Assembly (NCBI GenBank): GCA_947462175.1
Contig: CANHOE010000105.1
Location: forward strand, 1 to 8,357
From: Burkholderiales bacterium
GTDB lineage: Bacteria > Pseudomonadota > Gammaproteobacteria > Burkholderiales > Burkholderiaceae_C
Direction of reading: 5' to 3'
DNA: 8,357 nucleotides
In this document: positions 1 through 5,935 of the stretch, piece after piece
How positions within the stretch are numbered: position 1 is the first letter of the stretch
How the letters are laid out: the number at the start of each line of letters is the position of its first letter
Translations under genes and position numbers: made by a program
Notes under the pieces: model-generated
What the model was told of the DNA's origin: nothing
Databases searched by the model: none
Seen by the model: the letters and a program-made list of their open reading frames with translations, nothing else

Positions 1-1707
1 CTGGAACGCCGCTACCGCGAGACCGATTCGGCGCTGGTGCGCGAGGACCTCGCGCGCTACCAGAACCCCAAGCCCTGCCCCGATTGCCGTGGCACCCGGC
101 TGCGTCGCGAGGCCCGCCATGTCTTCCTGCAGGGCCTTGACGACGAGATCGGCGAGCCGATCTACCGTGTGGAGCACGGCACGCTGCGTGAGGGCCTGGC
201 CTACTTCGAGCGGCTGCAATTGAAGGGTGCGAAGGCCGAGATTGCCGACAAGGTGATCCGCGAAATCCGCTCGCGGCTGAAGTTCCTGAACGACGTGGGC
301 CTGAACTACCTGAGCCTGGACCGCAGCGCCGACACGCTCAGCGGCGGCGAGTCGCAGCGTATCCGGCTGGCCTCGCAGATCGGCAGCGGACTGACCGGCG
401 TGATGTACGTGCTCGACGAGCCCAGCATTGGCCTGCACCAGCGTGACAACGAGCGGCTGCTCGGCACGCTGCGCCACCTGCGCGACATCGGCAACAGCGT
501 GCTGGTGGTCGAACACGACGAGGACGCCATCCGTGCCGCCGACCACGTGATCGACATGGGCCCGGGCGCCGGTGTGCATGGCGGACGCGTGATGGCGCAG
601 GGCACGCCGGAGGCGGTGGCCGCGAACCCCGCCTCGCTGACCGGCCAGTACCTGTCGCGGGTGTTGCGCATCGAGGTTCCGAAGCGGCGTTCGCCGATCG
701 CCGGTCAGGTGCTGCGGATTGCCAACGCGCGCGGCCACAACCTGAAGAATGTCAGCGTCGAGATCCCGATCGGCCTGCTCACCTGCGTCACCGGCGTCTC
801 AGGCTCAGGCAAGAGCACGCTGGTCAACGACACGCTGTATGCAGCAGTGGCGCGCAAGCTCTACAACAGCCACCTCGAGGCCGCACCACACGATGCGATC
901 GAGGGGCTGGATGCGTTCGACAAGGCGATCAATGTCGACCAGAGCCCGATCGGCCGCACCCCTCGCAGCAACCCGGCCACCTACACCGGCATGTTCACGC
1001 CGATTCGCGAGCTGTATGCGGAGATGAATACCGCGAAGGAGCGCGGCTACGGACCGGGCCGCTTCAGCTTCAACGTCAGCGCCTCGGCCGGCGGTGGTCG
1101 CTGCGAGGCCTGCCAGGGCGACGGCGTGCTGAAGGTCGAGATGCACTTTCTGCCCGATGTCTATGTCACCTGCGATGTGTGCCAGGGCCAGCGCTACAAC
1201 CGCGAGACGCTGGAGGTGCTCTACCGCGGCAAGAACATCACCGAGGTGCTGGCGCTCACCGTCGAGGACGCGCACACGCACTTCAGCGCGGTGCCCAACA
1301 TCGCGCGTCGGCTGCAAACGCTGCTCGATGTGGGCCTGGGCTACATCCGCCTTGGCCAGAGCGCGACCACGCTGTCGGGCGGCGAGGCGCAGCGCGTGAA
1401 GCTGGCGCTCGAATTGAGCAAGCGCGACACCGGCCGCACGCTGTATATCCTCGACGAGCCCACCACCGGCCTCCACTTCGCCGACATCGCGCTGCTGCTC
1501 AAGGTGCTGCACCAGCTGCGTGACGCAGGCAACACGATCGTCGTGATCGAGCACAACCTCGACGTCATCAAGACGGCCGACTGGCTGATCGACATGGGTC
1601 CCGAAGGCGGCGCCGGAGGCGGACAGGTGGTGGTCGTCGGCACGCCGGAGACCGTGGCCGCGCATGCGGGGAGCGACACCGGGCGGTATCTGAAGCCGCT
1701 GATCTGA
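1..1707 (+). CDS. uvrA: UvrA, excinuclease ABC subunit A (3' part, 5' end outside window)
   Basis: UvrA is the DNA-damage-recognising ATPase of nucleotide-excision repair; as a dimer it finds lesions and loads UvrB in the cytoplasm. The reading frame is open from base 1, giving 568 codons before TGA at 1705-1707. E. coli UvrA is 940 residues, so about 60% of the protein is here. The first residues (LERRYRETDS) match the family just before the first ABC signature, so the GTG at 37 is an internal codon, not the start. Visible in order: a CPDC pair near 76-90, ABC signature LSGGESQR (337 onward), Walker B VLDEPSIGLH (409 onward), second-domain Walker A GVSGSGKST (793-819), a zinc module C-X2-C-X19-C-X2-C (Cys codons at 1102, 1111, 1171, 1180), signature LSGGEAQR (1372 onward) and Walker B YILDEPTTGLH (1444 onward). 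All key residues are intact. Compared with the E. coli sequence as I remember it, about four extra residues (SASA) sit just before the zinc module. Any SOS box would be upstream, outside the window. Confidence 0.98.
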   Translation: MERRYRETDSALVREDLARYQNPKPCPDCRGTRLRREARHVFLQGLDDEIGEPIYRVEHGTLREGLAYFERLQLKGAKAEIADKVIREIRSRLKFLNDVGLNYLSLDRSADTLSGGESQRIRLASQIGSGLTGVMYVLDEPSIGLHQRDNERLLGTLRHLRDIGNSVLVVEHDEDAIRAADHVIDMGPGAGVHGGRVMAQGTPEAVAANPASLTGQYLSRVLRIEVPKRRSPIAGQVLRIANARGHNLKNVSVEIPIGLLTCVTGVSGSGKSTLVNDTLYAAVARKLYNSHLEAAPHDAIEGLDAFDKAINVDQSPIGRTPRSNPATYTGMFTPIRELYAEMNTAKERGYGPGRFSFNVSASAGGGRCEACQGDGVLKVEMHFLPDVYVTCDVCQGQRYNRETLEVLYRGKNITEVLALTVEDAHTHFSAVPNIARRLQTLLDVGLGYIRLGQSATTLSGGEAQRVKLALELSKRDTGRTLYILDEPTTGLHFADIALLLKVLHQLRDAGNTIVVIEHNLDVIKTADWLIDMGPEGGAGGGQVVVVGTPETVAAHAGSDTGRYLKPLI

Positions 1708-1723
1708 CGAATGCGTTGTGCGT

Positions 1724-1799
1724 TGGTGCGCCCGGCTGGGATCGAACCAGCAACCCCTGCCTTCGGAGGGCAGTACTCTATCCATTGAGCTACGGACGC
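1724..1799 (-). tRNA. tRNA-Arg, anticodon CCG
   Basis: Read on the minus strand from 1799 to 1724, the 76 nt fold into a full cloverleaf. The acceptor arm is GCGTCCG against CGGGCGC with one T-G pair. The D arm is GCTC/GAGT. The anticodon stem is CTGCC/GGCAG around the loop CTCCGAA, the variable loop has 5 nt, and the T arm is GCTGG-TTCGATC-CCAGC. The anticodon is CCG (plus-strand bases 1764-1766) and decodes the arginine codon CGG. The discriminator A is at 1727 and the 3' CCA is encoded at 1726-1724. The gene stands alone, convergent with uvrA, whose stop codon lies 16 bp from the mature 3' end. Confidence 0.97.
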
Positions 1800-1809
1800 G
1801 ACGTCAATG

Positions 1810-1815
1810 ATTGTA
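1810..1815 (-). promoter_or_regulatory. Candidate -10 box for tRNA-Arg
   Basis: On the minus strand the hexamer TACAAT (one mismatch from TATAAT) ends 10 bp upstream of the first tRNA base. That puts a transcription start a few bases before the mature 5' end. No good -35 hexamer is seen about 17 bp further upstream; that stretch is GC-rich. The call rests on the -10 and its position only. Confidence 0.4.
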
Positions 1816-1869
1816 GTGGGCACCCCGGAAGGCGCGGCTTTCCGAGCACGACGTCATGCTTCGTGGCGT

Positions 1870-1897
1870 TTGGATCGTCACCCCCCGGCTTTATACT
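1870..1897 (+). promoter_or_regulatory. Candidate sigma-70 promoter of the cytochrome gene
   Basis: TTGGAT at 1870-1875 and TATACT at 1892-1897 are separated by 16 bp and lie in an otherwise GC-rich intergenic stretch. Transcription would start near 1904, leaving a leader of about 118 nt before the ATG at 2022. No other plus-strand gene lies between this site and the cytochrome. This is a motif match by eye. Confidence 0.45.
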
Positions 1898-1954
1898 TGC
1901 GCGTTGTGCTGACGTGGTCCGTCACGGGTCACGTCTCCGGTGCCGTTTGGGTTC

Positions 1955-2013
1955 CGGATCGCGCGAAGCGCGCACGACCTTGACCTGATTTTCAGCATCA
2001 CCCCCGCGATCCG
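1955..2013 (+). promoter_or_regulatory. Inverted repeats in the cytochrome mRNA leader
   Basis: CGGATCGCG at 1955-1963 is perfectly complementary to CGCGATCCG at 2005-2013; the second arm runs into the Shine-Dalgarno sequence GAGGA (2013-2017). A small local hairpin, CGCGC-GAA-GCGCG at 1960-1972, shares bases with the first long-range arm, so both cannot form at once. The pairing is visible in the sequence. A regulatory role, such as control of ribosome access, is inference, and the repeat could instead be a protein-binding site or chance in GC-rich DNA. Confidence 0.35.
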
Positions 2014-2021
2014 AGGAATTC

Positions 2022-2909
2022 ATGAGCGACCCCAGCCACTCCCACGACGAAGAAAACCATGAAGGGCCGATCAAGACCCCCAAGCAGCTGATCGTCACGG
2101 TGCTGCTGTCCTTTGTTGTTCCAGTGATTGCCATCGTTTTGTTGGCCAGCTTCGTGACTGCCAACAAGAAGCCCTCGGCTGGCAGCGATGCCCTCACCGC
2201 CGAGTCCATCGCACGCCGCATCGCACCGATCGGCGCGGTCACTGTCAAGGACGTGGCCAACCCTGCATCCTGGAAGACCGGTGAGCAGGTGTTTGCCGCG
2301 CAATGCTCGGCCTGCCATACGGCGGGTCTGGCCGGTGCGCCCAAGTTTGGCGATGCCGCCGCCTGGGCGCCGCGCAACGCACAGGGGTACGACGTCCTGC
2401 TGACCAGCGCGCTGAAAGGCAAGAACGCCATGGGCGCCCAAGGCGGTGGTGACTTCAGCGACATCGAGATTGGGCGTGCGGTCGTCTACATGGCCAACAA
2501 GGGCGGTGCGAGTTTCGCAGAGCCTGCCGCGCCCACTGCACCGACCGCGGAGGCTGCGCCTGCGCCGGCGGCCGAACCTGTTGCTGCGGCCCCGGCGCCT
2601 GCCGAGGTGAAGCCAGCCGAGCCAGCACCCGTTGTCGTGGCGGCTGCGGCAGTACCTGCTGCCGCAGCCACCACGGCGGTTCCAGCCCTTTACACCCAGG
2701 CCTGCTCGGTCTGCCACGGAGCTGGTATCGCAGGCGCACCGAAGCTGGGCGACAAGGCCGCCTGGGCGCCGCGCCTGGCGCAGGGCATTGATGGCTTGAC
2801 GGCCAATGCCATCAAGGGCAAGAACGCCATGCCACCGCGCGGTGGCTCGCAAGGCAGTGATGCCGACATCAAGGCGGTGGTGACCTACATGGTCAACGCC
2901 GTCAAGTAA
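2022..2909 (+). CDS. Membrane-anchored cytochrome with two c5-type haem domains
   Basis: This 295-aa protein is a probable periplasmic electron carrier tethered to the inner membrane. Residues 1-21 are hydrophilic and His/Glu-rich. Residues about 22-45 form a hydrophobic segment with no clear signal-peptidase site, so it is likely an uncleaved anchor. Two class I c-type domains follow. The first has CSACH at 95-99 and Met137 as probable distal haem ligand; the second has CSVCH at 228-232 and Met270. An Ala/Pro-rich linker (about 165-222) joins them. Both carry the GAPK-(F/L)-GD and AAWAPR blocks typical of cytochrome c5-like proteins. The second has the usual Met-Pro-Pro-Arg-Gly-Gly context after KNA, while the first reads Met-Gly-Ala-Gln-Gly-Gly. 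The two domains share near-identical DNA blocks, pointing to an internal duplication. The ATG has GAGGA five bases upstream. The gene is alone in its unit, ending at an intrinsic terminator. Its redox partner is unknown. Confidence 0.92.
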   Translation: MSDPSHSHDEENHEGPIKTPKQLIVTVLLSFVVPVIAIVLLASFVTANKKPSAGSDALTAESIARRIAPIGAVTVKDVANPASWKTGEQVFAAQCSACHTAGLAGAPKFGDAAAWAPRNAQGYDVLLTSALKGKNAMGAQGGGDFSDIEIGRAVVYMANKGGASFAEPAAPTAPTAEAAPAPAAEPVAAAPAPAEVKPAEPAPVVVAAAAVPAAAATTAVPALYTQACSVCHGAGIAGAPKLGDKAAWAPRLAQGIDGLTANAIKGKNAMPPRGGSQGSDADIKAVVTYMVNAVK

Positions 2910-2927
2910 GCGCCAGCCGCACTAAAG

Positions 2928-2955
2928 AAAAGCCGACCCGAGGGTCGGCTTTTTC
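2928..2955 (+). terminator. Intrinsic terminator after the cytochrome gene
   Basis: An eight-pair GC-rich stem, AGCCGACC (2931-2938) with GGTCGGCT (2943-2950), encloses a four-base loop and is followed by a T run (2950-2954). An A run precedes it (2928-2931), so it may also work in reverse. It lies 21 bp after the cytochrome stop codon. Confidence 0.9.
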
Positions 2956-3187
2956 ATGGCTGTGCTGCAGAGGGAAAAGAGAGCTCACGCTGGTGTGACG
3001 ACTGCATCTGAAGCGCGAAGTGGCTCGTTGTGGTGTCAGCGCATTGCTCCATGGCGCGTCGGATTCCGCTTTCCATCCACTCACTCGGTTGCGGAGTAAC
3101 CGCCCACGAAGTCAGCCCTCACCGGTGTTGCCTTGCGCGCCACCAGCCTGTGCGCCAGCAGGTGGCGCACGAAGCCGACTCTTTGTG
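2956..3187. other. Intergenic stretch with no convincing gene
   Basis: The 232 bp between the cytochrome terminator and the stop of the 183-aa gene hold no ORF with a start and ribosome site that I would defend. Two things stand out. There is a hairpin at 3150-3170. On the minus strand, an open frame ending in TGA at 3081-3083 has strongly G/C-rich third positions across 3084-3182. It is out of frame with the 183-aa gene. Confidence 0.5.
3150..3170 (-). repeat. Perfect 8-bp inverted repeat (hairpin)
   Basis: GTGCGCCA (3150-3157) and TGGCGCAC (3163-3170) are perfect complements around a 5-base loop, starting 17 bp past the stop of the minus-strand operon. A second pairing, GCGCCACC (3137-3144) with GGTGGCGC (3161-3168), competes with it. 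No T run follows on the minus strand, so it is not a standard intrinsic terminator. It might serve as a 3' stabilising hairpin for the operon mRNA, or it may be part of decayed coding sequence. Confidence 0.35.
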
Positions 3188-3739
3188 CTATGGCAGCGGG
3201 GGCGCAGCATCCGATGCCGGGCTCAGCCGGTATCGAAATCGTGCGGGCAGGTCGGCGAACTCCGTGTCGCCGACCTGCCACAGCCCTTGCTCAATGGCGT
3301 CGGCAGCGGTTTCCATGTCCAGCGTGTGCACCAGGCCCAAGCCGAGGTCGGTGGCGATGAACAAGCGACCCTGCTCATCAAGCCAGGCCGAGTCGTATTG
3401 CGCCAGCGCTCCACTGTGGCTGCGCAACACGACGAAGGGGTCTGCACCTTTGCGCTGCAGCCGCCAGACCCACGGCGCGGCTTCCAGCTCGACATACACG
3501 CGCTGGGGCCCGTTCTGGAAGTACCAAGCGCCAGCCTCGTCGCAGGCGTAATTGCGCTCGATGAACTCGCGCAGCCCGACATGCTCGAGGCGGCTGCCCT
3601 TGGGACGCGGAAATCGGCCGGCGGCCTGAACTGGGTCATCGCGCAGGTACCAGTCGCCGCGCGCATCCAGCCCCAGCCAGCCGCGGCAGTGCGGTACGTT
3701 CGGCCATTTCGCGAGCGCCGCAGCGACGGTGTCGTCCAT
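3188..3739 (-). CDS. Uncharacterised 183-aa protein
   Basis: I cannot assign a function. I recall similar proteins being common in Burkholderiales and annotated only by a DUF number, which I cannot give reliably. The sequence is soluble, with no signal peptide or membrane segment. It is rich in Trp/Tyr and charged residues and includes the stretches PHCRGWLGLDARGDWYLRDD (17-36), FIERNYACDEAGAWYFQNG (59-77), RVYVELEAAPWVWRL (80-94) and DEQGRLFIATDLGLGLVH (121-138). The alternation of short hydrophobic strands with turns suggests a mainly beta protein, which is inference. I chose the ATG at 3739-3737: the frame stays open upstream, but an earlier start would run into the hydrolase gene, and PNVPHC begins soon after this Met. 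No strong Shine-Dalgarno is seen, so translation may be coupled to the hydrolase gene, whose stop is 17 bp upstream. It is the last gene of the operon. Confidence 0.8.
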   Translation of the reverse strand: MDDTVAAALAKWPNVPHCRGWLGLDARGDWYLRDDPVQAAGRFPRPKGSRLEHVGLREFIERNYACDEAGAWYFQNGPQRVYVELEAAPWVWRLQRKGADPFVVLRSHSGALAQYDSAWLDEQGRLFIATDLGLGLVHTLDMETAADAIEQGLWQVGDTEFADLPARFRYRLSPASDAAPPLP

Positions 3740-3756
3740 GGCTGATGGTCGCCGAT

Positions 3757-4767
3757 TCAGCTGCCGTGCGCGCGCAGCCAGCGCATGATCTGTTCGGGCA
3801 TGGCTTCCAGGCGCCCGGGGAAAGCGCCGCTGGCGAACCCGGCATGCCCGCCGCGCGCCGGCTGCCACAGGGTCACATGGCGTCCGACCTCCTGGGGGCT
3901 TGGCAATGACGCAGCTGGCACGAAGGGGTCGTTGCGCGCGTTGATCACCAAGGTCGGGATGCGGATCCGATGCAAATGCGGTTTGGCCGAGCCGCGATGC
4001 CAGTAGTCGTCGGTGTTGCGAAAGCCATGCACCGGTGCGGTGTAGAGGTTGTCGAAGTCGTACAGATCGCCAGCCGCCAGCATCTTGTCGCGGTCGAACA
4101 GGCCCGGATGGCTTTTCAGCTTCAGCAGCGCTTTCGGGCGCAGGGAGCGCATGAACATGCGGGTGTAAACGAGGCGGTTGAAGCCGTGACCGATCGCATG
4201 CCCACCGGCGGCGAGATCGATCGGTGACGACACCGCCGCTACCGCACTGACCGTGCCTTCGGCGGTCTCGCCTGCTTCCTCAGCCCAACGTAACAAGGCA
4301 TTGCCGCCGAGTGAGATGCCCACTGCCAGCCGGGGCCCGGCGTGCAGTGCACGGAAGCGTTCGAGGATCCAGCCGATCTCTTCGAAATCGCCTGAGTGAT
4401 AGGCGCGTGCGGTCAGGTTGGGCTCGCCGGAACAACCACGGAAATGCGGCACCGCATAGCGCCAGCCCAGTCGCTGCGCAACTCGCGCATACGCACGTGC
4501 ATAGTGACTGGACGACGAGCCTTCAAGGCCGTGGAAAAGGATCAGCAAGGGCGCTGTGGGATCGCTCGCGCTCGCCTCGGATTCGAGCCAGTCGACATCG
4601 ATGAAGTCGGCGTCCGGCGTAGTCCAGCGCTCGCGCTGATAGTGCGGCTGGGGTCCGTCGATGCGCTTGCACACCAGCGCCGGCCAGATCGACTGCAGGT
4701 TGCCGCCGATCGCGCCATCGCCCAGCAGCCATCCGGGCGAGCGGTGCCACAAGCCGTCTGGAATCAA
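3757..4767 (-). CDS. YheT-family alpha/beta hydrolase
   Basis: This 336-aa cytoplasmic protein belongs to the YheT/COG0429 group of alpha/beta hydrolases, annotated as predicted esterases; the physiological substrate is unknown. The family's N-terminal block GGNLQSIWPAL is at 21-31. The oxyanion-hole region HGLEGSSSSHY spans 79-89, followed by VPHFRGCSGEPN (106-117). The nucleophile elbow GISLGGN gives Ser152, ARNDPFVP gives the acid Asp280, and GGHAGF gives His308, so the catalytic triad is complete. Length is close to the E. coli homologue (about 340 aa). The start is a TTG at 4767-4765 that overlaps the TGA of the upstream gene (shared TTGA). No ATG or GTG is seen in this frame between the TTG and the conserved block or in the codons just upstream, so the start is probable but not certain, and translational coupling is likely. 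The frame ends with TGA at 3757-3759. Confidence 0.9.
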   Translation of the reverse strand: MIPDGLWHRSPGWLLGDGAIGGNLQSIWPALVCKRIDGPQPHYQRERWTTPDADFIDVDWLESEASASDPTAPLLILFHGLEGSSSSHYARAYARVAQRLGWRYAVPHFRGCSGEPNLTARAYHSGDFEEIGWILERFRALHAGPRLAVGISLGGNALLRWAEEAGETAEGTVSAVAAVSSPIDLAAGGHAIGHGFNRLVYTRMFMRSLRPKALLKLKSHPGLFDRDKMLAAGDLYDFDNLYTAPVHGFRNTDDYWHRGSAKPHLHRIRIPTLVINARNDPFVPAASLPSPQEVGRHVTLWQPARGGHAGFASGAFPGRLEAMPEQIMRWLRAHGS

Positions 4768-5210
4768 TGCAGCACGGGGCTCGATTCGAGGACTTCCTGT
4801 TCTTCGCGTGTTGTGCCCGGGCTGGCGTGGTGAGCGACGAGCCGCCAGCCTAGCGCGGTCTTCACGTACACATTGGTCGCGACGACCCAGGCCGATTGGC
4901 GGCCCTTGTCGGTGTACACCTGCACTCGCTCGAGCACGCTGTGCACCGAGCTGAAGTGCGAGTCGACCCGCCGGACTTTCTCGGGGTGGACATCGAGTGG
5001 ACCTTTCGCGAAGATGCCTGCGAAGCTCTCCCGGATCACGCCCACGCCGATCAGGCGCGGGCCACCGGGATGCACACAGTAGACGTCTTCTTCATCGCTC
5101 CACACCGACATGAACCGATCCAGGTCGGCGTGCTGCATCGCTTCATAGAACTGTTGCTCTGCCTCGTCGGGAGAGGACAGCGCCATCACAGAGGGTTTTG
5201 GAGAGTTCAT
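4764..5210 (-). CDS. SnoaL/NTF2-like fold protein
   Basis: This 148-aa protein has the pattern of the SnoaL-like/NTF2-like alpha+beta barrel family, whose members are small enzymes or ligand-binding proteins; no reaction can be assigned. An amphipathic helix (EAEQQFYEAMQHADLDRFMS, about 16-35) is followed by VWSDEEDVYCVHPGGPRLIG (36-55) and the IRESFAGIF helix (59-67). Strands around 82-119 end in GWRLVAHHASPG (121-132). Histidines at 47, 127 and 128 line up with positions that often face the cavity in this fold, but a role here is inference. The ATG at 5210-5208 has AGGA seven bases upstream; an internal Met at residue 9 is less likely. It is the first gene of the minus-strand operon and overlaps the hydrolase start by 4 nt. 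It is divergent from the ECF sigma gene, so it could be among that factor's targets, although no convincing ECF promoter is visible. Confidence 0.88.
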   Translation of the reverse strand: MNSPKPSVMALSSPDEAEQQFYEAMQHADLDRFMSVWSDEEDVYCVHPGGPRLIGVGVIRESFAGIFAKGPLDVHPEKVRRVDSHFSSVHSVLERVQVYTDKGRQSAWVVATNVYVKTALGWRLVAHHASPGTTREEQEVLESSPVLH

Positions 5211-5298
5211 TCCACATTCCTATTCAGCACGCGAGCTGAAAGGTTCCAGTCAGCCAACCGACATTTCATTGTACGAAGCCCATAGAAGTCGCCCGCTC

Positions 5299-5934
5299 AT
5301 GCCCACCACCCCTCCCGACTGGCCCGAAAAAAGCCGTGATCTGTCGCGACTGCTCTCGCGGGCAGGCCTTGGCGATCGTGCGGCTTTTGCGACGCTCTAC
5401 GAGCGCACCAGCCCGCATCTGTTCGCCGTGGTGTTGCGTATCAATCGGGACCGCGGGCAGGCAGAAGATGTGATCCAAGAGGTGTATGTCAATGTCTGGC
5501 GTACCGCGAGGACCTTCGACGCAGTGCAAAGCCAACCGCTGACCTGGTTGACCAGCATTGCCCGGAACCGGGCGATCGACAGCCTGCGGCGCGCGTCCAC
5601 GCAGCCGCAGGTTCAATCCCATCTCACCTCAGACGAACATTCCAGCGACGTGTACGACAACATACCCGCCCCCGCAGCCGGGCCGCTCGAAATGCTCAGC
5701 AAGGCATCTGACGCCCGCGAACTGTCGCATTGCATGGAGGGCCTGAGCGCGCAGCAGCGTCAAAGCGTGGCCCTCGCGTTCTACGACGGACTCACCCACG
5801 CCGAAGTGGCGCGCCACCTAGGCCAGCCGCTGGGTACGGTGAAGTCCTGGGTGCGTCGCGCGCTGGCGGCCTTGAAGGGTTGCCTGGACCAGGCCAGGCT
5901 TCGCGATGAACGAGACGTTGAGGCGGTGCGCTGA
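5299..5934 (+). CDS. ECF-type RNA polymerase sigma factor
   Basis: This 211-aa protein is an extracytoplasmic-function (group 4) sigma factor that directs RNA polymerase to a dedicated promoter set. Region 2 spans about 28-98: AAFATLYERTSPHLFAVVLR, then the core-binding block EDVIQEVYVNVWRTA (56-70), then LTWLTSIARNRAIDSLRR (81-98), which reads the -10. A linker of about 40 residues follows. Region 4 spans about 140-198, with the helix-turn-helix THAEVARHLGQPLGTVKSWV (166-185) that contacts the -35. There is no extra C-terminal domain. I chose the ATG at 5299, which has a weak AGAAG 10 bases upstream. The frame can be extended to a TTG at 5269, but that adds ten residues unlike the family and has no ribosome site. 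Its stop (5932-5934) is one base from the anti-sigma ATG, so the two are co-transcribed. Factors of this kind usually activate their own operon, but I could not identify the promoter. Confidence 0.94.
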   Translation: MPTTPPDWPEKSRDLSRLLSRAGLGDRAAFATLYERTSPHLFAVVLRINRDRGQAEDVIQEVYVNVWRTARTFDAVQSQPLTWLTSIARNRAIDSLRRASTQPQVQSHLTSDEHSSDVYDNIPAPAAGPLEMLSKASDARELSHCMEGLSAQQRQSVALAFYDGLTHAEVARHLGQPLGTVKSWVRRALAALKGCLDQARLRDERDVEAVR

Positions 5935-5935
5935 G

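Noticed and set aside
805..1785. A 326-codon minus-strand open frame opposite uvrA.
   Set aside because: It is a shadow of uvrA, whose full set of motifs proves the plus frame; the shadow also runs across the tRNA.
1724..1799. tRNA-Arg as an integration site for a genomic island.
   Set aside because: No integrase and no direct repeat of the tRNA 3' end are seen, and the tRNA 3' side is occupied by uvrA.
1716..1988. A 90-codon plus-strand open frame beginning in the tRNA region (contains APGWDRTSNPCLRRAVLYP).
   Set aside because: It is the reverse-strand translation of the tRNA-Arg gene, a well-known type of spurious protein; there is no ribosome site.
2486..2674. A minus-strand Ala/Gly-rich open frame opposite the cytochrome linker.
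   Set aside because: It is a low-complexity shadow of the Ala/Pro-rich linker with no independent support.
3020..3745. Long plus-strand open frames of 241 and 173 codons opposite the 183-aa gene.
   Set aside because: They mirror the high third-position GC of the minus-strand gene and do not look like any protein family; the minus-strand reading is coherent and fits the operon.
5221..5247. An ECF-like promoter for the SnoaL gene, with GGAACC on the minus strand (5247-5242).
   Set aside because: A -10 element at the usual spacing would fall on the ribosome-binding site (AGGA at 5221-5218), leaving no leader, and no CGT or TCTGA-like -10 is present at that distance.
5269..5298. TTG at 5269 as the sigma factor start.
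   Set aside because: There is no ribosome site, the added ten residues do not resemble the family, and an ATG at 5299 gives the usual N-terminus.
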